Below are positions 8,546 to 16,270 of a stretch of 17,215 nucleotides of DNA, in pieces. The stretch spans positions 1-17,215 of the forward strand of contig DCDD01000126.1 of NCBI GenBank assembly GCA_002316235.1, in the 5' to 3' direction. Origin of the DNA: Bacteroidales bacterium UBA1064. Its GTDB lineage: Bacteria > Bacteroidota > Bacteroidia > Bacteroidales > Tenuifilaceae. Made by a program: the position numbers and the translations under genes. The stretch's first letter is position 1. Each line of letters begins with the position of its first letter. Below the pieces are notes generated by a model. The model was not told the DNA's origin. It did not search any database and saw nothing but the letters and a program-made list of their open reading frames with translations.

Positions 8546-8575
8546 ATGCAGGGCGATTTTTACCCCTGCATTTTT
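8546..8575 (+). terminator. Rho-independent terminator after the serpin gene
   Basis: ATGCAGGG (8546-8553) pairs with CCCTGCAT (8564-8571) around a 10-nt loop, and TTTTT follows (8571-8575). It sits between the convergent serpin and ComF-like genes. On the minus strand there is no good U tract after the stem, so it mainly serves the serpin. A second GC-rich hairpin, GCGGC/GCCGC at 8491-8507, lacks a T tract. Confidence 0.75.
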
Positions 8576-8595
8576 CAAATTACCCTATATTTAGT

Positions 8596-9297
8596 TTACC
8601 ATGACGAAGCGTAGGCTAGTGTTCCAACGCTCACCTTGATTTCAGGAACTCGTAGAAGTGTCTGAGCGCACACCTCCAGCGTTGACCCTGTTGTAATTAC
8701 ATCGTCAACCAGCAAAACGTGATGCTTCGAAATCTTTTCAGGATTCTGAAGGTCAAAAGCTCCCGAAACGTTCTGAACTCTTTCGGTTCTCGACTTTTTG
8801 GTCTGGGTTTGGGTGTAAACCCTTCGCACCAGCACATCCGGAATAACCGGTATTCCCATTGACTTTGAAAGCCCGTTGGCAATCACCTCTGCCTGGTTAT
8901 AGCCCCTTTCCTTCTGCCTCCTGGGATGAAGCGGTACGGGTATTATGAAATTTACCGATTTATAAAGCTCTGCCCTGCAGAGCTCCTTTCCAAACTCCCT
9001 TCCTAGAAAAACACCGATGTCTTCCCTCCCGTTGTATTTTAGCTGATGAATAAGCTTTCGGTACTTACTCCCCTTTGCGAATAGGAATAGCGAACAGGCA
9101 TTTTCAATATTTACCCTCCCCCAGAATAGCCGCGCCACAGGATTATCGGTTTCCAGCCAGTATCTTGTTCTGGGAATATGGTATAAACATTGAGTGCAGA
9201 TAACTTCCTCACCCCTTGCCAACCCGTCATGGCACACGGCGCAGATATTCGGGTAAAACAGGTTTATAAAATCGTTTACCAACGTACCTATTTTCAT
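8596..9297 (-). CDS. ComF-family phosphoribosyltransferase-like protein
   Basis: A 233-residue cytoplasmic protein of the ComF/GntX type. An N-terminal zinc-binding site uses four cysteines, C19xxC22 and C34xxC37. The C-terminal half is a type I phosphoribosyltransferase domain with the PRPP-binding motif LLVDDVITTGST at about 195-206. A PVPLHPRRQKERGYNQAE segment typical of the family lies between them. In naturally competent bacteria ComF helps single-stranded DNA uptake or handling; in others its role is unclear. No other competence gene is visible here. It is last in a minus-strand group after the DUF2461 and RlpA-like genes, separated from rlpA by 102 bp with no clear terminator, so it may share their transcript. 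Full length, no missing motifs. Confidence 0.9.
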   Translation of the reverse strand: MKIGTLVNDFINLFYPNICAVCHDGLARGEEVICTQCLYHIPRTRYWLETDNPVARLFWGRVNIENACSLFLFAKGSKYRKLIHQLKYNGREDIGVFLGREFGKELCRAELYKSVNFIIPVPLHPRRQKERGYNQAEVIANGLSKSMGIPVIPDVLVRRVYTQTQTKKSRTERVQNVSGAFDLQNPEKISKHHVLLVDDVITTGSTLEVCAQTLLRVPEIKVSVGTLAYASSW

Positions 9298-9399
9298 TCC
9301 CTTAAGCTTTGCAATAACCCAACCTACTCCTGAGGTAGGAAATTAACTCTTAAAATGCCGAATACCCTAATTACTTACTACCCACCGCATTTTTTAATG

Positions 9400-10155
9400 C
9401 TAAAACCCAACCACAAAGCAGCCCGGGTAATCGTTTTGAATTTTATTCTTTACATCCTCGGCCTCCTTCCGGGTTTCGAATCCACCTACTAGCAGGCGGT
9501 AAACCTTTTCGCCATTAACATTAACCACATTAATCATCATGCTCTGCTTCAACAATTTCTGTAAATCGCTTGCAATCTTAAAAACGTTAACCGGCTCCTT
9601 GTAGCTGCCAATTTGAATGCCATATTGGTCAGGCTTCACTGGTGTAACCTTAAGTTGGTAAAACTCCCCCTCGCCTTGAGCCGTGGAAGTTTTGGACGTG
9701 CTGGATGAGCCTGCCACCTTAACAGTACCAACCTTAGGTTTTGCGGGTACTTCCTCAATCGCATTCTGGTTGGCTGGCAGGGGCGCATTTGCATCAACCA
9801 CTTCAACTTTAACCCGGGCTACACCGGTTGGAATCATACCCAGCCTTTCGGCAACCGAACGGCTAACGTCAACCACCCTGTCGGGCACAAAAGGCCCCCT
9901 GTCGTTAACCCTAACAATTGCTGTTTGTCCATTATCCAAATTGGTAATTTTCACCAGCGAGCCAAACGGAATGGACAGGTGCGCACAGGTAGCCTTATTG
10001 TGGCTGTACCTTTCGCCCGAAGCGGTTACCCTGCCTTCAAACTCATCACCGTAAAAAGATGCAACTCCCTCCTGGGTGAAGCCAACCTGGGCATATCCAA
10101 CCCTTACTATTAAAAGTGAGGTAAAAAGAAAAGCAAGCATTCCCCTCATACTCAT
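9400..10155 (-). CDS. RlpA-like septal ring lytic transglycosylase with SPOR domain
   Basis: A 251-residue exported protein. A type I signal peptide (1-22, GYA|QV) replaces the lipobox found in E. coli RlpA, so this form should be soluble in the periplasm. The double-psi beta-barrel domain (about 29-118) starts with GVASFYGDEFEGRVTASGER. It keeps His59 and Asp85 (NDRGPF), the pair regarded as catalytic in active RlpA enzymes. A Ser/Thr/Pro-rich linker (about 122-165) joins it to a C-terminal SPOR domain (about 175-251), which binds denuded peptidoglycan at division sites. The inferred job is cleaving peptidoglycan strands at the septum. The gene begins 10 bp after the DUF2461 gene, so they are very likely co-transcribed. 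The next Met, two codons later, is a possible alternative start. Confidence 0.92.
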   Translation of the reverse strand: MSMRGMLAFLFTSLLIVRVGYAQVGFTQEGVASFYGDEFEGRVTASGERYSHNKATCAHLSIPFGSLVKITNLDNGQTAIVRVNDRGPFVPDRVVDVSRSVAERLGMIPTGVARVKVEVVDANAPLPANQNAIEEVPAKPKVGTVKVAGSSSTSKTSTAQGEGEFYQLKVTPVKPDQYGIQIGSYKEPVNVFKIASDLQKLLKQSMMINVVNVNGEKVYRLLVGGFETRKEAEDVKNKIQNDYPGCFVVGF

Positions 10156-10165
10156 ATTTTATACT

Positions 10166-10834
10166 TTACTGGTTTATGGCTTGATTTATGAAACCCACAA
10201 GTGGCTGCAGCGCTTTATATACCTGCAGCACCTCGTCCACAAAAGTCTCCTTCTGTATGCTGCTATCGCTGAATGAAATGGAGGGTATAAGGTTTTTAAG
10301 CTTTAAGTACTCGTCAACTGCTGTTCCGGCTTCAAAACCTCTGGGAACTTTTCCAAGGCTTTCCGCATCCTCAAAGGAAAATTTCCCTCTAAACTCCTTT
10401 GAATTTACAATTGACAAAAAATCTTCCGGGTAATCATAAATATCCTCCCTAACTCTCCGCATGATGTCGGAAGGCGCCATGTATATTCCACCGGCGGCAA
10501 ATGATTCGTGTGGCTCAATATGAATATAGTAGCCGGCCAGGTTACTCTTTTTCCCTCCTTTGGCAATATATGCCCCAAAATTTTGCTTGTAGGGCATCTT
10601 GTTAGGTGAAAAACGTACGTCGCGGTATATTCTGAAAATGCAATCCTTAGGATCGGGCGATCCCAAGTTTTTATCAAAAGAGCCAATACCGGCAATCAAC
10701 GACAGCACCAGCTGGTAAAAATTACTGAAGGCCAATTCGTAACGGTTTCGATTTTGCTGAAACCACTCACGATTGTTATTTCCTTGTAAATCAGCCAAGA
10801 AGTTTAAGGTTGAAGCTTCGATGCAGGTACCCAT
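10166..10834 (-). CDS. DUF2461 family protein (TIGR02453)
   Basis: A 222-residue protein of the DUF2461 family, whose biochemical function I do not know. Recognisable conserved parts are the N-terminal NNREWFQQNRNRYE segment, the central RDVRFSPNKMPYKQNFGAYI block, and GYYIHIEPHESFAAGGIYMA. The C-terminal third is less conserved, and the family's usual length is about the same. No signal peptide or membrane segment is present, so it is probably cytoplasmic. It is the first gene of the minus-strand group with rlpA (10-bp gap) and the ComF-like gene. A TAATTTTG promoter box lies just upstream and the tRNA-Lys terminator insulates it from the tRNA. Nothing in its neighbours fixes a function. Confidence 0.88.
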   Translation of the reverse strand: MGTCIEASTLNFLADLQGNNNREWFQQNRNRYELAFSNFYQLVLSLIAGIGSFDKNLGSPDPKDCIFRIYRDVRFSPNKMPYKQNFGAYIAKGGKKSNLAGYYIHIEPHESFAAGGIYMAPSDIMRRVREDIYDYPEDFLSIVNSKEFRGKFSFEDAESLGKVPRGFEAGTAVDEYLKLKNLIPSISFSDSSIQKETFVDEVLQVYKALQPLVGFINQAINQ

Positions 10835-10850
10835 ACAGCATAATTTTTAC

Positions 10851-10882
10851 CAAAATTAATAAAATTTGCAAACTGTAGCGAA
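10851..10882 (-). promoter_or_regulatory. Promoter of the DUF2461-rlpA-comF group
   Basis: On the minus strand TAATTTTG (complement of 10851-10858) matches TAnnTTTG exactly. TTCG, one base off TTTG, lies 20 bp upstream (complement of 10879-10882). Transcription would start near 10845, about 10 nt before the DUF2461 ATG. Confidence 0.5.
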
Positions 10883-10917
10883 TGGAGCTCCCTGCAATTG
10901 GTTGGTGGAAATGGTTT

Positions 10918-10943
10918 AAAACAAAAAGCCACCTTAAGGTGGC
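10918..10943 (-). terminator. Rho-independent terminator of tRNA-Lys
   Basis: Read on the minus strand, GCCACC-TTAA-GGTGGC (complement of 10928-10943) is a perfect hairpin followed by TTTTTGTTTT. It begins 4 nt past the 3' end of the tRNA-Lys gene and stands before the DUF2461 promoter. Confidence 0.85.
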
Positions 10944-10947
10944 GCTG

Positions 10948-11020
10948 TCGGTTCGGAGGGGCTCGAACCCTCGACCCCATGATTAAGAGTCACGTGCTCT
11001 ACCAGCTGAGCTACGAACCG
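10948..11020 (-). tRNA. tRNA-Lys (anticodon CTT)
   Basis: A 73-nt minus-strand tRNA decoding AAG. The cloverleaf is complete: a perfect 7-bp acceptor stem (CGGTTCG with CGAACCG), D stem GCTC/GAGC with AGCTGGTA loop, anticodon stem CGTGA/TCATG with one G-T pair around loop CTCTTAA, a 5-nt variable loop, and T stem GAGGG/CCCTC around TTCGAGC. The discriminator base is A. CCA is not encoded. It has its own promoter and terminator and is transcribed alone. Confidence 0.97.
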
Positions 11021-11033
11021 ATTTTTGTGGTGG

Positions 11034-11064
11034 CAAATTTATAGGTATTTTTCACCTTATCCAA
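11034..11064 (-). promoter_or_regulatory. Promoter of tRNA-Lys
   Basis: TAAATTTG (complement of 11034-11041) matches TAnnTTTG exactly, and TTG inside a T-rich run (complement of 11062-11064) lies 20 bp upstream. Transcription would start about 7 nt before the mature tRNA 5' end. Confidence 0.65.
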
Positions 11065-11110
11065 AAAATTGAAAATTATTATTGCTTACTTTACCTGAAA
11101 TTTTAACGTA

Positions 11111-12166
11111 ATGAAGAGAAATATTCTGATTACCGGAGGCGCAGGTTTCATAGGTTCACATGTAGTTAGGCGTTTTGTAAAGAAGTATCCCGACTGCCTG
11201 ATTGTGAACATGGATAAGCTAACCTATGCCGGTAACCTGATGAACCTCGCCGATGTTGAAAACGAGCCTAACTACCGTTTTGTGAAGGGTGATATAGCCG
11301 ATGAGCACGAGGTTGAGGAAGTTTTTTGTAGCTACGAGATTGATGGCGTAATACACCTGGCAGCCGAGTCGCATGTTGACCGCTCCATAGCAGACCCCAT
11401 GTCGTTCATTAAAACCAACATTGTTGGAACTACAACCCTTTTGAATGCTGCCCTGAAGAGCTGGGGACACAACCTACAAAATAAGCTGTTCTACCACATT
11501 TCAACCGATGAGGTTTACGGCAGCTTAGGCAGCGAAGGATTCTTTACCGAGCAAACATCATACGATCCACGTAGCCCTTACTCCGCCTCGAAGGCCTCTT
11601 CCGACCACCTGGTACGAGCCTACCACCATACCTACGGGTTGCCAACCGTTATTTCAAACTGCTCCAATAACTACGGTCCCAACCAGTTCCCGGAGAAGTT
11701 GATTCCGCTCACAATAAACAACATTAAAAACAAAAAACCCATTCCGGTTTACGGGAAAGGTGAAAATATTCGCGACTGGCTTTACGTTGAAGACCATGCC
11801 GCTGCCATTGACCTCGTTTTTCATAGGGGCGAACACGGTAAAACGTATAATATTGGAGGAAACAACGAGTGGAAGAATATTGATCTCATCCGATTGCTTT
11901 GCCGGATTTTGGATGATAAGCTGGACAGGCAAAAAGGAGAGTCTGAAAAGCTGATTACCTTTGTCAGGGATAGGGCTGGACACGACTTGAGGTATGCAAT
12001 AGACTCCAGCAAGATCCGTAGCGAGCTTGGATGGCGACCATCCGTTAGCTTTGAGGAGGGGCTTGAGCGAACCGTGGATTGGTATCTGGAAAACAACGCC
12101 TGGCTAGAGGAAGTTGTTACAGGCCAGTACTTAACCTATTACGAGAAACAGTATGCCAACAGGTAG
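11111..12166 (+). CDS. rfbB: dTDP-glucose 4,6-dehydratase
   Basis: A 351-residue cytoplasmic short-chain dehydrogenase-type enzyme converting dTDP-glucose to dTDP-4-keto-6-deoxyglucose, a precursor of dTDP-rhamnose and other deoxysugars. The NAD-binding GGAGFIGSH motif is at 9-17. The catalytic Thr-Asp-Glu triad (HISTDEVYG, T132-D133-E134) and YSASK (Y157, K161) are intact, as is a long family-typical ARSYHHTYGLP-like segment. Length is normal. No rmlA, rmlC or rmlD gene adjoins it here, so it stands alone between the tRNA-Lys gene and a bidirectional terminator. In many genomes the rml genes are clustered, so the partners are probably elsewhere. I found no strong promoter match in the 90 bp upstream, although TACTTTAC at 11087-11094 is a weak -7 candidate. 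Confidence 0.93.
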   Translation: MKRNILITGGAGFIGSHVVRRFVKKYPDCLIVNMDKLTYAGNLMNLADVENEPNYRFVKGDIADEHEVEEVFCSYEIDGVIHLAAESHVDRSIADPMSFIKTNIVGTTTLLNAALKSWGHNLQNKLFYHISTDEVYGSLGSEGFFTEQTSYDPRSPYSASKASSDHLVRAYHHTYGLPTVISNCSNNYGPNQFPEKLIPLTINNIKNKKPIPVYGKGENIRDWLYVEDHAAAIDLVFHRGEHGKTYNIGGNNEWKNIDLIRLLCRILDDKLDRQKGESEKLITFVRDRAGHDLRYAIDSSKIRSELGWRPSVSFEEGLERTVDWYLENNAWLEEVVTGQYLTYYEKQYANR

Positions 12167-12198
12167 CCCTTTAGTGCTTGACTAAACATACAAACATA

Positions 12199-12228
12199 AA
12201 AAAGGAGATAGAAAGCCATCTCCTTTTT
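12199..12228. terminator. Bidirectional terminator between rfbB and glmS
   Basis: AAAAAGGAGAT (12199-12209) and ATCTCCTTTTT (12218-12228) form a perfect 11-bp stem around an 8-nt loop. A tracts and T tracts on both sides let it end both the plus-strand dehydratase transcript and the minus-strand glmS operon. Confidence 0.88.
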
Positions 12229-12277
12229 AATTTTAAAATGTGCCTGAAACAATTTCTGGAGTATTTTTCTGAAAATT

Positions 12278-14113
12278 CTACTCCACCGTAACCGATTTGG
12301 CCAGGTTGCGTGGCTGGTCAACATTGCAACCCCTAAGCAGGGCAATGTGGTAGGCTAGCAGCTGCAATGGAATAACAGCCAACAGGGCGCCAATTGCCTC
12401 AACGGCTTCGGGAATTTCGATCACGTAATCGGCCATTTCTCTGATTACCGTGTCTCCTTCGGTAACTATTGCGATGATTACGCCCTTTCGAGCTTTAACC
12501 TCCTGGATGTTGCTCACAATCTTTTCATAGCTGTTGTCCTTAGTGGCAATAACCACAACGGGCATCGTATCGTCAATTAGCGCTATTGGCCCATGCTTCA
12601 TCTCTGCAGCTGGATACCCCTCAGCATGAATGTAGGATATCTCCTTCAGCTTAAGCGCTCCCTCAAGGGCCACGGGGAAGTAGTAGCCTCTGCCAAGGTA
12701 CAGGAAGTTATTGGTTGTCTTAAATCTCTCGGAAATGCTTTTAACAATTGAATCGGAGTTAAGTATCTGCTCAATTTTTTCGGGGACCTTCTCCATTTCC
12801 TGAATTAATGTCTGGTAGTGCTCCTCGGTAAGTGTTCCCCTTTTGCGTCCCAGCAAAATGGCCATCATAATTAGAACGGTAACCTGAGCGGTGAAAGCTT
12901 TAGTAGAGGCAACCCCTATTTCGGGGCCGGCATGGGTGTAAACGCCGGCATGGGTTTCGCGGGGTATGCTGGAACCCACCACGTTGCAAATACCCAGCAC
13001 CAAGGCTCCTGCTTCCTTAGCAAGTTTAATGGCAGCTAGGGTATCGGCAGTTTCGCCGCTCTGGCTGATGGCAATCACCACATCGTCCTTGCTGATGATG
13101 GGGTTTCGGTATCTAAACTCCGAGGCATACTCCACCTCAACGGGAATTCTAGCTAAATCTTCAATAACGTATTCGCCTACCAGTGCGGCGTGCCACGATG
13201 TCCCGCAACCTATCATCAGAATGCGCTTAGCATTAACCAGGTTGGGCATTACGTTGTACAATCCTCCAAGGTGAATATCAATAGGGTCCAGAGAGATTCT
13301 CCCTCTAAAGGTATCATGAATGCTACGCGGTTGCTCGTATATCTCCTTTAGCATGAAATGCTCGAAGCCATTTTTCTCTATGGCCTCAATATCGAGGTCA
13401 AGGGTTTGAATGTTGGGCTCCAGCGATTCGTTAAATATGGTTTTTAGCACCATCTGGTCTCGTTGTAAAATAGCCACATCCCCGTCGTTGAGAAAAATTA
13501 CGCTGTTGGTGTACTCCACAATTGGTGTGGCATCGGAAGCAACAAAGTACTCACCCTCGCCAACGCCAACAACAAGAGGACTTCCCTTACGTGCAGCAAT
13601 GAGAGTTTCGGGTTCATCGCAGCAAATTACCGCTATTCCATAAGCACCTACAACCTTTGTTAATGCCAAGCGAATAGCAATTTCAGGGGTTACATTACCC
13701 TTCAGGTAGATGTACTCAATAAGGTTGACCAGCACCTCAGTGTCGGTTTCCGATTTAAAAGTGTAGCCCCGCTTTTCAAGCTTGCTCTTAAGTATGCTGT
13801 AGTTCTCTATTATCCCGTTATGGATAAGGATGAACTTTCCGTTCATCGACTCATGTGGGTGAGCGTTAATATCGTTTGGCTCACCATGGGTTGCCCACCG
13901 GGTGTGCCCTATTCCAACTTTTCCAGCAACAGAATTCTTCCCAATGAGGTTTTCCAAGTCGGAAACCTTTCCCTTGCACTTTATAGTGAACGGTTCACCA
14001 TCAACCACACATATACCGGCCGAATCGTAGCCCCGATACTCCAAACGCTTAAGTCCGTTAAGTATAACGGGATAGGCCTCCCTAAACCCAATATAGCCAA
14101 TTATACCACACAT
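12278..14113 (-). CDS. glmS: Glutamine-fructose-6-phosphate aminotransferase (isomerizing)
   Basis: A 611-residue cytoplasmic enzyme making glucosamine-6-phosphate from fructose-6-phosphate and glutamine, the first committed step to UDP-GlcNAc for peptidoglycan and lipid A. The N-terminal class II glutaminase domain (about 1-220) opens with MCGIIGYIGF; Cys2 becomes the catalytic N-terminal nucleophile. Two SIS isomerase domains follow (about 290-425 and 460-600), with motifs CGTSWHA, ISQSGETADTLAA and GPEIGVASTKAFT. The C terminus ends in the conserved DQPRNLAKSVTVE. Length and motifs are complete. Its ATG shares the last A of the DUF4270 stop codon (TAATG), so translation is probably coupled. 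Expression would depend on the upstream operon promoter; no glmS ribozyme is possible directly before a start with no gap. Confidence 0.97.
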   Translation of the reverse strand: MCGIIGYIGFREAYPVILNGLKRLEYRGYDSAGICVVDGEPFTIKCKGKVSDLENLIGKNSVAGKVGIGHTRWATHGEPNDINAHPHESMNGKFILIHNGIIENYSILKSKLEKRGYTFKSETDTEVLVNLIEYIYLKGNVTPEIAIRLALTKVVGAYGIAVICCDEPETLIAARKGSPLVVGVGEGEYFVASDATPIVEYTNSVIFLNDGDVAILQRDQMVLKTIFNESLEPNIQTLDLDIEAIEKNGFEHFMLKEIYEQPRSIHDTFRGRISLDPIDIHLGGLYNVMPNLVNAKRILMIGCGTSWHAALVGEYVIEDLARIPVEVEYASEFRYRNPIISKDDVVIAISQSGETADTLAAIKLAKEAGALVLGICNVVGSSIPRETHAGVYTHAGPEIGVASTKAFTAQVTVLIMMAILLGRKRGTLTEEHYQTLIQEMEKVPEKIEQILNSDSIVKSISERFKTTNNFLYLGRGYYFPVALEGALKLKEISYIHAEGYPAAEMKHGPIALIDDTMPVVVIATKDNSYEKIVSNIQEVKARKGVIIAIVTEGDTVIREMADYVIEIPEAVEAIGALLAVIPLQLLAYHIALLRGCNVDQPRNLAKSVTVE

Positions 14114-15429
14114 TACCTTATTTTTGTATAGGTTAACTTCAACTTGATTTTTCGGCTGCTGTTCCCTGTTTGGAGCACAGAGTAGGCAAAAGTGCTGGTC
14201 TTGTTGGGGAATACGTACAGATTTTTATCGGAGATTTCCCCGTTAAGGATTCTCTGAAGATGGGAGGTAATTACAATGCTGTAGTCGTTGTTGTAAAGCC
14301 TCAGCTTCCCATTGCTGTTTACCCCGCCAGTAGTTTGGCTAATCTGGTCGGGGATTACACCTGCCCATACCCCATTATCCTTATAGTAAAGGAGGAGTTG
14401 GCTTAACGATGAGTCCGATGTAACCGTTTGAGGAATTACCCGCCCAATAACCAGCTCAGCCCTATTTATAGCAACGGGTACTGAATCCTTCCATTGTGCA
14501 ATATCGTCAAGGCTAATTTTTCCATACACCCCGCCCATACCCTGAACATAGAACACGGTGTCCTGGTAAAGCGTGTCGTTTAAATGCTGAACGGCTAACG
14601 ATGGGGTTGCTTTTGAGGGATCGTGAAGGTACTGGAAAAAACGGTATGAGTTGAATGTAAAGGCCTTGTTGGTGCTAATGGTAGAATCCTTACCATCTAT
14701 AACCTTTGTGTAATGATAGTAAAGCCTGAAATAGGTTTCGGATGTTGAAAGGTAGTAGGCAACGCCTCCAAAACCATCAAGATCGTCGCAGGTTAGATAA
14801 AGACCCTTGAATTTGGTATAAAATTCCTTTGGGTTAGCCAGTGCCGATGAGTCCATCAGGCTGCGCGCGAAAGTGGTATCAATTGCAATTTTTAAAACTT
14901 GACTTCCCCTGTATGAGCTGCTTGCCAAGGGGTTCGGGTTATACTTTCCCTCAAGGTCCACCAGGCTGCTGGTGGGGTTCCAAACAACCGCCGTATCGGT
15001 AATTTCGTGTAACCTGATTGCCAGACTAATGAGAGTGTCACCATAGTACGATGAGGTCTTCAGGTAGAAGAAAAGGGAATCTGGCTTGGCGGTTGGCCCT
15101 CCAAAACCCTCGGTGGAGGTTGTTGGCAGGTATCTACCCACAAAGCTCCCCTTGGTGGAGCCAAAAATTTCGCTATTGTAGTAGCCTAAATAACCGCTTG
15201 TGGCAAGAATGGTGTCTGTCTTTATTGAGTAGGCAGAAACTTCAAATAGCGTATCGGTTTTTACAGCGTAAATATCCTCTTCGGGTATAAGGTTGTTGCC
15301 CAGAAAATTGGGATCGTTGTAGCACGATTGAATGGATATTAAAAGCAAGGGTAAAATGATAAGCGCTTTGCCGGGGTTTGGCTTATGGATATGTTGCAAT
15401 ATTAAACTAGGTCTATTTCTTCTTAACAT
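14113..15429 (-). CDS. DUF4270 family lipoprotein
   Basis: A predicted exported lipoprotein of 438 residues in the DUF4270 family, which is known from Bacteroidota and has no established function. A basic N terminus leads to a hydrophobic stretch and a plausible lipobox IQSC, with the lipidated Cys at residue 36 followed by YNDPNFLGNNLIP. The mature part is rich in beta-strand, Ser/Thr and Tyr patterns and has no enzyme motif I know. Its location would be the outer membrane or periplasm. An in-frame ATG at 15492 would extend the frame 21 residues but overlap the upstream gene by 80 nt. The ATG at 15429 leaves a 17-nt overlap and a sensible signal peptide. It is translationally linked to both neighbours, the GT5-like gene upstream and glmS downstream. 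Confidence 0.85.
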   Translation of the reverse strand: MLRRNRPSLILQHIHKPNPGKALIILPLLLISIQSCYNDPNFLGNNLIPEEDIYAVKTDTLFEVSAYSIKTDTILATSGYLGYYNSEIFGSTKGSFVGRYLPTTSTEGFGGPTAKPDSLFFYLKTSSYYGDTLISLAIRLHEITDTAVVWNPTSSLVDLEGKYNPNPLASSSYRGSQVLKIAIDTTFARSLMDSSALANPKEFYTKFKGLYLTCDDLDGFGGVAYYLSTSETYFRLYYHYTKVIDGKDSTISTNKAFTFNSYRFFQYLHDPSKATPSLAVQHLNDTLYQDTVFYVQGMGGVYGKISLDDIAQWKDSVPVAINRAELVIGRVIPQTVTSDSSLSQLLLYYKDNGVWAGVIPDQISQTTGGVNSNGKLRLYNNDYSIVITSHLQRILNGEISDKNLYVFPNKTSTFAYSVLQTGNSSRKIKLKLTYTKIR

Positions 15430-16270
15430 TTGTTTTGCTATTAAGGATGGTATCATAAAATTCGCTGTAAACATCAATATAATTTTCCTCATTTTGGTAA
15501 GGCAGGATGGGCTTTTTAACAGTATTTATAAATTCCTGTAACTCGGGGTTAATTTGCCTATCGCCGACAATAACGGCATCCGCATGGGTAATTGCCAGCT
15601 TACTCAGGTTAACATAGGATGGCTCTTTTAAAATTTCCACATCCTTTTTGGTAATGCCCTCCATCAAAATTTTCTTACGCACATTCAAATCAAGCGGCGT
15701 GCCAAACTCGTCGTTGTAAACTGAATAAATGACTTTTGCCTTGGCAAACAGGGGGTCTTCGGCATAGGTTTTTTTTATGAGAATGGGTGCAAATGCAGTT
15801 ATCCAGCCATGGCAATGAACCAAATCGGGAGTCCAGCGCAACTTTTTAACCGTTTCGAGTACACCCTTACAGAAGAAAATTGCCCTTTCGTCGTTGTCAG
15901 GAAACTCCTTACCATCACAGTCGAAGGTGGTATATTTTCGCTGAAAGTAGTCGTCATTGTCAATGAAGTAAACCTGCATGCGTGCGCTCTGAATAGAGGC
16001 AACCTTGATTATCAGGGGATGATCGGTATCCTCAATTACTAGGTTCATCCCGGAAAGCCGGATAACCTCGTGCAGCTGGTTCCGTCGTTCGTTTACCAGC
16101 CCAAACCTTGGCATAAAGGTTCGTATCTCCTTTCCCCGCTCCTGAATACCCTGAGGCAAATAGCGACCTATTTTGGATATCTGGGTTTCAGGCAGGTAGG
16201 GCATGATTTCCTGCGAGATAAACAGTACCTTGGTGCTTTTCACGGTTTTTACTTTTAAGTTTAACTTCAC
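15413..16270 (-). CDS. GT5-like half-protein, 'glycogen/starch synthase' N-terminal domain only
   Basis: A 285-residue protein resembling only the N-terminal Rossmann domain of GlgA-type glycogen synthases (GT5). It keeps the family framework: KVLFISQE-MPYLPE at 14-28, LPQGIQERGKEIRTFMPRFG, FPDNDERAIFFCKGVLE, and PDLVHCHGW (H152-W156). The KTGG loop that contacts the nucleotide sugar is replaced by PETQ (27-30), the usual HDW aspartate is Gly155, and the whole C-terminal domain with its catalytic residues is absent. Such short forms are routinely annotated as glycogen synthase in Bacteroidota, but synthase activity is unlikely. The start is uncertain: GTG 16270 lies directly after AGGGGAG, and GTG 16243 (276 residues) has an A-rich leader. 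It heads the operon with DUF4270 and glmS. Confidence 0.82.
   Translation of the reverse strand: MKLNLKVKTVKSTKVLFISQEIMPYLPETQISKIGRYLPQGIQERGKEIRTFMPRFGLVNERRNQLHEVIRLSGMNLVIEDTDHPLIIKVASIQSARMQVYFIDNDDYFQRKYTTFDCDGKEFPDNDERAIFFCKGVLETVKKLRWTPDLVHCHGWITAFAPILIKKTYAEDPLFAKAKVIYSVYNDEFGTPLDLNVRKKILMEGITKKDVEILKEPSYVNLSKLAITHADAVIVGDRQINPELQEFINTVKKPILPYQNEENYIDVYSEFYDTILNSKTNVKKK

Noticed and set aside
9325..9341. Inverted repeat CCTAC/GTAGG in the rlpA-comF gap as a terminator
   Set aside because: The stem is only 5 bp and no T tract follows on the minus strand, so it is unlikely to stop transcription.
12278..14113. A glmS ribozyme controlling glmS
   Set aside because: The glmS ATG overlaps the preceding stop codon, leaving no space for an untranslated ribozyme before it, and I see no such fold in the operon leader.
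15430..15492. Longer start for the DUF4270 lipoprotein at 15492
   Set aside because: It would overlap the upstream gene by 80 nt and push the signal peptide far from the N terminus; ATG 15429 gives a normal layout.
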